From Oscillospiraceae bacterium (lineage in GTDB: Bacteria > Bacillota_A > Clostridia > Oscillospirales > Oscillospiraceae), in contig SVLA01000056.1 in NCBI GenBank assembly GCA_015068175.1, forward strand, positions 1-11,987: DNA of 11,987 nucleotides. Direction: 5' to 3'. Below, one piece after another: positions 1 to 6,678 of the stretch. The position numbers were made by a program, and so were the translations under genes. The notes under the pieces were generated by a model. The model did not search any database, was not told the origin of the DNA, and worked only from the letters and a program-made list of their open reading frames with translations. Numbering within the stretch: position 1 is the first letter of the stretch; every line of letters starts with the position of its first letter.

Positions 1-3000
1 ACGTGCATTCTGGCAAAATACCGGGTCTTCTTGGCGGTGGCATCGTATTCGGTGTAGAATTCACAATCCGTGATGGCCGGCGCCTGGAAGTCCATATACA
101 GCGGGAAGGTGATGGTATTGTTCTTGTTGGTCTCCGCGCCGCCGTCGCCGTAATCCAGCTTGCCGGTGAGGGTGACGGTGTAGCGGGTGTTGTTCTTCAG
201 ATTGTGTTCAATGGCGGAGAATTCCACGTCGATATTGGACGGATAAATGGAACCGCCGTCGCCGTAGGACTTGCGGACGTCGGTCTCCAGCCGCTCAAAC
301 ACCACTTCACCGGTGGCATCGTCCGTTATGGTGATCCGCACTTCCGCAGCGCTGCGGAGCATACCGGCCCACACAAAACGCAGGGCGTTGACGCCGTCGG
401 TCTGGTTGGTCAGGGAGATATGATCCATGCTGGCCGCGATCTGATTGGCGGAGGGATCCTGCTCAAAGTAATATGAACCCAGATAGCTGACATAGTCGCT
501 GTAAATACCGCCGATGGGGATGGAGGCGTAAGCATCAGCCATGGTCTTGTCCTGAGCGTCCAGGGAAAGATCCAGCTCATCGGCATTGGTGTCGAAATAG
601 GTCAGGTCGAAGAGGGGGGCCAGGGTCCAGTCGCCGTAGAAGGCCAGGTAGGGCACATTCAGGTCCACAGCGCCTTCTTCAACGGCATCCAGAACGATGA
701 AGCCTTCCACATACATGCCGTTGGCGAAGGACTGATCCAGATATGCTTTATCCTCGTCACCCAGGGTAATGGTCACAGTCACATCCAGGCTGTCTCCGGC
801 GAAAACGCAGACCCGGCTGCCCTGGATATAACCGCCCTTGCCGTCGGTGGATTTGACGGTTACCGCAGCGCCGTTCAAAATGTACGCTTCCTCGGTGACG
901 GTGGTTTCACCGTGGGAGGTCTTGGTATCGCTGACACCTTCGGTCATCACATAGGCGGACAGATCGAAATTCAGGTTGCCGTCACCAAAATTGACCACAG
1001 AGAAGGTCATGGTGTAAACGCCCTTCTTGTCAGCATCGTCTCCAAGCTCCAGCTTGGGCTTGGTCATGACGTTGCCGTCGGCGTCATAGGTCATGATATA
1101 GGCGGTGGTGTTGGCGCAGTTATTCAGGTTGGCCAGACCTGCGCCCTGCTTGCGGACGGAGTAGGGATTGCCGTTCTGATTCAGCAGAATGTCGGCGGTG
1201 GACATCATGAGCCGGTTGACCATGGTGGTCACGGCCACGTTGTCCTCAGCAATGTCCGGGAAGTTCTCCTTTACATACTGCCGCAGAAGGGCCGTGATGC
1301 CGGCCACATTGGGACAGGCCATGGAGGTACCGGACTGGCGGTCGTAATCCTGGCCGGGGACGGCGGAGAGGATGGAACCGCCGTGGGCGGTGATCTCCGG
1401 CTTGATCTGCAGGCTGGGAGTAGGGCCCCAGGAGGAATAATCGGAAATGAAGGGACCGGCGGTCTGCTTCTTGCTGATGACGATCTTTCCGCTGCCGGCC
1501 TGGGCCAGCAATTCGCCGTTATCCTGGCTGATGGAACAGACGGGGATGGTGGCATCGCCTACATTCATGCGGATATCGCCGGAAACATTGTTGTAAATGA
1601 TCAGGCCGGCAGCGCCCATCTTCTGGGCAACAGCAGCCTTTTCCTCAAAGGTGGTGGAGCCGCGGGCCACCAGGACGATCTTGCCCTGGACATCCAGACC
1701 GGTGTAGTCTGCGCTGCGGCCTGCGCCGGGAACCAGAATATATTCGATCTCAATATCTTCGTCGCTGTCTCCAAGGAGTTCTTTGACGAACTCTTTCTCC
1801 TCCGAGATCCGGTCCACGGATTCGGTGAAGTAGATGACCTTGCCGTTGTAGGTCAGGTAGGGGGTGGGCACACCGCTGACGGAGGCCACGGACATGGCCG
1901 CTTCATAGGTGGAGGGGGAGCCCACGGTGCCGCTGTCCGGGTTGGATGTCAGGCCCAGGTTGCCGTTCTTCTCGGAGGCATAGGTGGAGTTGTAGCTGTT
2001 GGAGGCCGCCACCACCAGGCTGATGCCCTGCTCCTGGATCCGCTGATAAACGCCGCTGATGAATTCCTCATCGCTCTCCCGGGCAAAACCGCAGGCCGTA
2101 CCGATGGACATATTGATCACATCCACACCCAGGGTCACGCAGTCCTCTACAGCATGGAGGATCCAGCTCGCCAGGGCCGAATCGTAAACATCGGAGAAAA
2201 TCTTCATTTCCACGAGCTGCGCATTGGGGGCAACGCCGGTGATGGTATCGTCCTTACCGGCGATGATGCCGGAAACGTGGGTGCCGTGGTCGGAATTGAT
2301 GGGATAGGCATCCGCATCCACGTCGGCATAGTCGAAAGCGAAGGGGATCTTTTCGTTGATGTAAACATCCGCGGCAGTCAGGCCCTGGACCAGTTCGGCG
2401 GCCTTGGTTTTGGACAGCACCGCCGCCACATCCTCATAGGTCATTCCCAGATCCTTGCTGGTGAAGTTGTCCAGGGAGAAGGCGGAGTGGGTGTAGTCAA
2501 TGCCGGTATCCAGCACGGCCACCACGATGCCGCTGCCGTCATACTGAAAATCGGAGCTGTCGAAAATGCCGGTCTCATAAACATCCACGATGTTCTCCAC
2601 CACTTCCGTATCCGCGGTCTTATAGGCTTCGCTGATGTAAGTGTTGGCATCGTTTCCGAAGGTCCGGCAAACGGTCTCAAAATCCCGGGCGGTGATCACC
2701 AGTTCAAAACCGCTGACGATGGCGGAATAATCCGCGCCGGTCTTATATTCCAGCCCTGCCCGGTCCAGCTTGTTCAGCAGCGCAGCCTTTTCCCGGGAAA
2801 TATCCGCCCGGATCCGGTCCGCGTCTTCGCTGACGGAGAACCGGGTAAAATCGACCTTGCTGCCCTGGGCCTCGTAGGTATCCAGCAGGGAAGGGGACTT
2901 CACCTGAACGATCAGGGAGATGGTCTGATCCTCCCGGATGTTCTCCGGCAGCTTATAAAGGACAGAACTGTTGAAATACTTGTTGATATTGGTCTTGACG

Positions 3001-3143
3001 GTGTTCTCCAGCAGCCTGATCGTGCTTTCACCGATGGCTTCGGAGGCACCTCCGGAAAGGAATGTGGTCAGGACCAAACATACGGCGATCGCCAGGACAA
3101 AGATCCGGACGATCAGTTTTTGGGTGTGCTTTGGTGCAAACAT
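1..3143 (-). CDS. S8 subtilisin-like (lactocepin/C5a peptidase-like) secreted serine protease, C-terminus cut by the window edge
   Basis: Secreted subtilisin-family endopeptidase; 1047 complete codons are visible and the stop lies off the left edge. Residues 11-30 form a signal peptide core (FVLAIAVCLVLTTF). Residues about 65-185 resemble an I9-type propeptide. The catalytic domain spans about 195-650: Asp212 in VLDTGIDYTHSAF, His286 in DHGTHVSGIIAG, oxyanion Asn382 in VVAASNS and Ser607 in SGTSMACPNVAG, so the active site is complete. A PA (protease-associated) domain is inserted before the Ser motif, about 460-545 (GKIVLVARGSTTFEEKAAVA). Residues about 700-815 look like the Fn3-type domain that follows the catalytic domain in lactocepin and C5a peptidases, and a further beta-rich region covers about 905-1005. 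ATG at 3143 was chosen, with AAAGG 12 nt upstream; an in-frame GTG at 3152 is the alternative. Likely role: digestion of extracellular protein or peptides. How it is anchored cannot be seen. It is divergent from the lipoprotein operon. Confidence 0.95.
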   Translation of the reverse strand, partial: MFAPKHTQKLIVRIFVLAIAVCLVLTTFLSGGASEAIGESTIRLLENTVKTNINKYFNSSVLYKLPENIREDQTISLIVQVKSPSLLDTYEAQGSKVDFTRFSVSEDADRIRADISREKAALLNKLDRAGLEYKTGADYSAIVSGFELVITARDFETVCRTFGNDANTYISEAYKTADTEVVENIVDVYETGIFDSSDFQYDGSGIVVAVLDTGIDYTHSAFSLDNFTSKDLGMTYEDVAAVLSKTKAAELVQGLTAADVYINEKIPFAFDYADVDADAYPINSDHGTHVSGIIAGKDDTITGVAPNAQLVEMKIFSDVYDSALASWILHAVEDCVTLGVDVINMSIGTACGFARESDEEFISGVYQRIQEQGISLVVAASNSYNSTYASEKNGNLGLTSNPDSGTVGSPSTYEAAMSVASVSGVPTPYLTYNGKVIYFTESVDRISEEKEFVKELLGDSDEDIEIEYILVPGAGRSADYTGLDVQGKIVLVARGSTTFEEKAAVAQKMGAAGLIIYNNVSGDIRMNVGDATIPVCSISQDNGELLAQAGSGKIVISKKQTAGPFISDYSSWGPTPSLQIKPEITAHGGSILSAVPGQDYDRQSGTSMACPNVAGITALLRQYVKENFPDIAEDNVAVTTMVNRLMMSTADILLNQNGNPYSVRKQGAGLANLNNCANTTAYIMTYDADGNVMTKPKLELGDDADKKGVYTMTFSVVNFGDGNLNFDLSAYVMTEGVSDTKTSHGETTVTEEAYILNGAAVTVKSTDGKGGYIQGSRVCVFAGDSLDVTVTITLGDEDKAYLDQSFANGMYVEGFIVLDAVEEGAVDLNVPYLAFYGDWTLAPLFDLTYFDTNADELDLSLDAQDKTMADAYASIPIGGIYSDYVSYLGSYYFEQDPSANQIAASMDHISLTNQTDGVNALRFVWAGMLRSAAEVRITITDDATGEVVFERLETDVRKSYGDGGSIYPSNIDVEFSAIEHNLKNNTRYTVTLTGKLDYGDGGAETNKNNTITFPLYMDFQAPAITDCEFYTEYDATAKKTRYFARMH

Positions 3144-3210
3144 GGGGGGCACCAGCCTTTCGTTGGATTTGTGAGAAGATATTGAGTTCAATGTATTCGC
3201 ATACTATTGT

Positions 3211-3239
3211 ATAATAACACATTATATATACTGTTGCAA
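3211..3239 (-). promoter_or_regulatory. Sigma-A-type promoter of the S8 protease gene
   Basis: Read on the minus strand: a -35 box TTGCAA at 3239-3234, a 17-nt spacer and a -10 box TATTAT at 3216-3211. The region between the boxes is a TA-rich run (TATATATAATG). Transcription would start near 3204 and give a leader of about 60 nt before the ATG at 3143. The -35 is non-consensus at positions 4 and 5, so basal strength may be modest. Confidence 0.65.
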
Positions 3240-3291
3240 GCAATTTTTCCCAAAATCGGCCTTTTTTCCTGGCGCATAACCATGGTTTGTA

Positions 3292-3321
3292 TTGACATTT
3301 TTTGGACCTTTATGCTATACT
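3292..3321 (+). promoter_or_regulatory. Sigma-A promoter of the lipoprotein operon (extended -10)
   Basis: A perfect -35 TTGACA at 3292-3297, an 18-nt spacer and a -10 TATACT at 3316-3321, preceded by TGC at 3313-3315, which makes an extended -10. The predicted start near 3328 gives a leader of about 60 nt. The leader contains a short inverted repeat, CTTCTG (3343-3348) and CAGAAG (3357-3362) with an 8-nt loop. A perfect 10-bp palindrome, AACCATGGTT (3278-3287), lies just upstream of the -35 and is a possible operator. Confidence 0.75.
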
Positions 3322-3376
3322 TTACGAGTAAATTTATAGCTTCTTCTGGTTGACCGCAGAAGTTTGCGACGGAAAC

Positions 3377-3380
3377 GGAG
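3377..3380 (+). promoter_or_regulatory. Ribosome binding site that sets the start of the 945-aa lipoprotein
   Basis: GGAG sits 7 nt before the ATG at 3388. It excludes the upstream in-frame TTG at 3364, which has no comparable site and would add eight mostly basic residues before an already normal signal peptide (MKMKKWIAF...). Confidence 0.75.
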
Positions 3381-3387
3381 AATACCC

Positions 3388-6225
3388 ATGAAAATGAAAA
3401 AATGGATCGCGTTCCTTTGTGTTCTTGCCCTGCTGACCGGCATTCTGGCCGGCTGCAATGAGCAGGAGCAGGAGCCCACCAACGAACCCACCGGCGCTCC
3501 CATCGTGGAAGGGGAGACCACCAGTTACATTGTCACCATCAAATCCATCGGCGGCCTGCCCATGTCCGGATTGACCTTGTTTGTCTATGAGGACAGCACC
3601 CTGTCCAATCTGGAAGGCTACGGCCAGACCGATGCCAACGGCCAGGCGGTCATTACGCTGCCCGGCTCCAATGATTACCATTTGGTGATCTCCGATCCGC
3701 CCGCCGGCTATCAGGTGGAGGCCAGCTATCCCATGACCGGCAAGCTGGTAAACCTGACCCTGACCTCCCAGGTCATTGCCGACACCGATATTTCCGGTGT
3801 GGATTACAAGCTGGGCGACGTGATGCACGACTTCGAGATCACCGACACCGACGGCAACACCTACAAGCTGTCCGAGCTGCTGAAGGAAAAGGACATGGTC
3901 ATGCTGAACTTCTGGTACACCACCTGCACCTGGTGCATTACGGAGTTCCCCTTCATGGATGCCGCCTACCAGAATTATCGGGACGATGTACAGATCATCG
4001 GTCTGAATATCACCGACACCTTTGCCCAGGCCAAGGATTTCAAGGACAATTTCTACGATCTTTACGGAACGGAAGGCCAGACCGGCGGTCTGAACATCCC
4101 CATGGCCATTGATGAAGCCGGCTTCGGCATGGCTTTCGGCCTGGAGGCCGCCCCCACCAGCGTCATCATCGACCGCTACGGCGTCATCACCATGATCCAC
4201 GCCGGCGCCCTGGTCAGCGAAGATGACTTCAACATCCTCTTCAATGCCTTCTGCGGCGACGATTATCAGCAGACCATCTATAACTCCTACGAAGAGATCG
4301 TCCCCGTCATTACCCCCGATGTGGAAATGCCCGGTTCCGATGAGATCGCCGCCTTGCTCAACGGCGGTGACATCGGCATCACCTATACCCCTGAACTGGA
4401 TGAAGAAGCCGCGAAACTGAGCTGGCCCTTCGTCATCGGTCAGAAGGACGGCGTAGACTGTATGTACGCCTCCAACAGCAAGGTCACCAGCTCCTATGCC
4501 ACCATGTATGCCTATGTGACCCTGGAAGCCGGCCAGGCCCTGGCCCTGGATTATTTTGCTTCCAGCGAGCAGAATGCGGACAATCTGTATATCCTGGTGG
4601 ACCGCAACGACGTCTATCAGATCTCGGGCCAGAGCAATGAATGGAACACCTGCTATCCCTGGGTCGCCACGGAGACCCGGGAGTATGAGGTGGCCTTCTG
4701 CTACTACAAGGACGGTTCCACCAATTTCGGCGACGATACGGTCTACATCAAGAACCTGCGGATCGTAGATGTTGCGGATGTGGACCAGCCCACTTACATT
4801 CCCCGTTTTGCCGCCACAAATCTGAAGGCTGACGGTTTCGGTTACGAAAACTACATTACCCCCGTTTTTAATGAAGAGGACGGCTACTATCACGTCAATG
4901 ACAAGAATGGCCCCCTGCTGCTGGCCAATCTGATGATGCCCACCCGCTTCAGTAACGATCCCGTCTATACCCACATCGCCAACGGCCAGGTGGTGATCGA
5001 CGGTGTCAACTATTACGACCGGCTGATCAATTACTGTTCTTACGCCTCCAACTCCCAGATCTATTCTCTGTGCCCCGTCAACGAGGAACTGAAGGACCTG
5101 CTGATGAAGGTCACCGCCGCCATCGGCCTGGAGCAGTCCGAAAACGAGTGGCTTCAGATATGCGAGTATTATGATGCCTACGGCACCGGCGGCGCCCAGC
5201 TCGCCGACCCCATCAAGGGTCTGAGCGCCCATTCCGCATATACTGCCCAGTTGGGTACCAATTCCGTCTATTATGACCGCATGATCATGCCCCGTGGTCT
5301 GCTGTATAAGTTCGTGCCCACCAAATCCGGCGTTTACCGCATCACCTCTCTGGCCGACACCCACATGGAAGGCTGGATCTTTGACGATGCTTCCCTGGCC
5401 AACGGCGGCCCCTTCTATACCTACTGGCACAACGAGCGCTTCTGGGATGATTTCATGAACGTCTCCATGGTCACCTACATGGAAGCCGGCAAGGCTTATT
5501 ACATCAACATCGCCTTCTATGACGTGGAGGCCATCGGCGGTTTCGATTTCACCATCGCGTATGAGGGCGCCGAGAAGGAACTGCTGCTCCTGTGCTCTCC
5601 CGGTTACTTCACTTATTACGTCCCCGATGACGGCACCGAACCGACCTATGATGTGATCGCCGGCGGCATTGAAGTGGCCCTGGGCGACGACGGCTACTAC
5701 CACGAACTCCTGGCCAACGGCGATCTGGGCTCCAGGATCTACCTGGACGTGGTATCTCCCTCCAACATTTTTGAGAGCAACTCCGTCCTGGAGCTGATGA
5801 ACAGCGGCGCTTTCAATTTCGCCATTACGGAAGACGATCAATGGATCCTGGACTACTACGCATATTTCAAAGAGCAGAATGCCGATGATCCCGACTTTGA
5901 CGTGGAAGACTTCAAAGTCTGCATGCAGGAAGTTTGGGGCGAAGAATTTGAGTATTACTGGGATCTGTTCGAACCGGAAGATGTTCTGGACGGCTATTAC
6001 CACGGCGAAGGCAAGGACTACACCGATGTGATCCGCAAGTATGCCGAAAAGATCTATAAGTCCGGTGAACTGGAAGGCTGCGTGGAAGTCAACGCCGAGC
6101 TGGCTGAGGCTCTGCAGATGCTGATGGATAAGTATACCTTCACCAACGAAGGCCACTCCATCCCCAATTCCTGGATCAAACTGTGCTACTACTACGATTA
6201 CATGGGCCCCGATGCCAATAAGTAA
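3388..6225 (+). CDS. Multidomain lipoprotein with CnaB-like, TlpA/AhpC-type thioredoxin and PPC-like domains and two copies of an unnamed repeat module
   Basis: 945 aa. Type II signal peptide with lipobox LAGC, acylated Cys23, followed by a Glu/Pro/Thr-rich tether (24-45). Domains: 46-130 CnaB/carboxypeptidase-regulatory-like beta-sandwich (SYIVTIKSIGGLPMSG, later TDANGQAVITLPG); 140-290 TlpA/redoxin-like thioredoxin fold, with YKLGDVMHDFEITDTDG at its entry, catalytic Cys180-Thr-Trp-Cys183 in FWYTTCTWC and cis-Pro256 in AAPTSVIID; 344-470 beta-sandwich of carbohydrate-binding or adhesin type; 497-599 repeat module A (GYYH 499-502, WLQICEY 588-594); 615-727 PPC-like domain (YKFVPTKSGVYRI 640-652); 767-940 repeat module B (GYYH 769-772, WIKLCYY 929-935). 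Both resolving cysteines and the cis-Pro are present, so thiol-disulfide activity at the cell surface is plausible; whether it reduces or oxidises is unknown. First gene of an operon, 24 nt before the next. TlpA proteins are usually about 150-200 aa, so this architecture is exceptional. Confidence 0.93.
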   Translation: MKMKKWIAFLCVLALLTGILAGCNEQEQEPTNEPTGAPIVEGETTSYIVTIKSIGGLPMSGLTLFVYEDSTLSNLEGYGQTDANGQAVITLPGSNDYHLVISDPPAGYQVEASYPMTGKLVNLTLTSQVIADTDISGVDYKLGDVMHDFEITDTDGNTYKLSELLKEKDMVMLNFWYTTCTWCITEFPFMDAAYQNYRDDVQIIGLNITDTFAQAKDFKDNFYDLYGTEGQTGGLNIPMAIDEAGFGMAFGLEAAPTSVIIDRYGVITMIHAGALVSEDDFNILFNAFCGDDYQQTIYNSYEEIVPVITPDVEMPGSDEIAALLNGGDIGITYTPELDEEAAKLSWPFVIGQKDGVDCMYASNSKVTSSYATMYAYVTLEAGQALALDYFASSEQNADNLYILVDRNDVYQISGQSNEWNTCYPWVATETREYEVAFCYYKDGSTNFGDDTVYIKNLRIVDVADVDQPTYIPRFAATNLKADGFGYENYITPVFNEEDGYYHVNDKNGPLLLANLMMPTRFSNDPVYTHIANGQVVIDGVNYYDRLINYCSYASNSQIYSLCPVNEELKDLLMKVTAAIGLEQSENEWLQICEYYDAYGTGGAQLADPIKGLSAHSAYTAQLGTNSVYYDRMIMPRGLLYKFVPTKSGVYRITSLADTHMEGWIFDDASLANGGPFYTYWHNERFWDDFMNVSMVTYMEAGKAYYINIAFYDVEAIGGFDFTIAYEGAEKELLLLCSPGYFTYYVPDDGTEPTYDVIAGGIEVALGDDGYYHELLANGDLGSRIYLDVVSPSNIFESNSVLELMNSGAFNFAITEDDQWILDYYAYFKEQNADDPDFDVEDFKVCMQEVWGEEFEYYWDLFEPEDVLDGYYHGEGKDYTDVIRKYAEKIYKSGELEGCVEVNAELAEALQMLMDKYTFTNEGHSIPNSWIKLCYYYDYMGPDANK

Positions 6226-6249
6226 GAACGAGAAAAGGAGAGTTACGCA

Positions 6250-6663
6250 ATGAAAAAGATCGCGCTGATCCTGGCTGTTGCGCTGATGCTCAGCATGGTG
6301 CTGTGCGCCTGCGGCGAAGATCCTCAGCCTGCCGACACCACCCCTCAGACCAATGCCCCCACCGATCCTCAGGTCCCCACCAACGCCCCCACCGTCCCTG
6401 ACGGCAAGGTGACCTATACTGTGACCGTTCTGGACCGGGACGGCAACCCCGTTCCCGGCGTGAAGCTCCAGTTCTGTGATGACGAGAGCTGCCGCCTGCC
6501 CGTCACCACCGGTGAAGACGGCAAAGTCTCCGTCCGTTACGACGAAAGCAACTATCACATCACCCTGACTTCTGTTCCCGAAGGCTATACCGCCGAGCAG
6601 ACCGAATTCTACTTTGACGGCACCACCGAACTGACCGTCACCCTGACGGCCGCTGCACAATAA
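6250..6663 (+). CDS. Small lipoprotein with a single CnaB-like domain
   Basis: 137 aa. A hydrophobic signal peptide ends in VLCAC with Cys21 as the likely lipidated residue; Cys at the -2 position of the lipobox is uncommon. A Pro/Thr/Asn linker (22-52, repeats of TNAPTDP type) is followed by one CnaB or carboxypeptidase-regulatory-like beta-sandwich (53-135: TYTVTVLDRDGNPVPGVKL, then TTGEDGKVSVRYDESNYHI and VPEGYTAEQ). This fold is normally a spacer, adhesion or binding unit and no catalytic residues are seen. The start is supported by AAGGAG at 6235-6240, 9 nt before the ATG. The gene lies 24 nt after the TlpA lipoprotein and 15 nt before the next lipoprotein, so the three are co-transcribed. 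The domain resembles the N-terminal domains of both neighbours, which suggests duplication within the locus. Exact role unknown. Confidence 0.9.
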   Translation: MKKIALILAVALMLSMVLCACGEDPQPADTTPQTNAPTDPQVPTNAPTVPDGKVTYTVTVLDRDGNPVPGVKLQFCDDESCRLPVTTGEDGKVSVRYDESNYHITLTSVPEGYTAEQTEFYFDGTTELTVTLTAAAQ

Positions 6664-6678
6664 GCAGGGGAGAACCAT

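Noticed and set aside
912..3185. Long open frame of 757 codons on the plus strand
   Set aside because: It is antisense to the S8 protease, whose catalytic motifs are unmistakable. The translation is Gly/His/Val/Asp-rich with no family resemblance, as expected from the complement of GC-rich third positions.
3364..3387. TTG start extending the first lipoprotein by eight residues
   Set aside because: GGAG sits 7 nt before the ATG at 3388, and the signal peptide is normal from that Met.
3838..3873. DTDGNTYKL in the TlpA lipoprotein as an EF-hand or dockerin-like calcium loop
   Set aside because: It lies at the usual entry of redoxin/TlpA domains (F-x-I/L-x-D-x-x-G), and no second loop or paired helices follow.
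3334..6678. Open frame of 1114 codons on the minus strand across the first two lipoprotein genes
   Set aside because: It overlaps two genes with signal peptides, ribosome binding sites and recognisable domains. Its own translation is low-complexity Gly/Val/Ile/Asp without motifs; its length is a codon-bias artefact.
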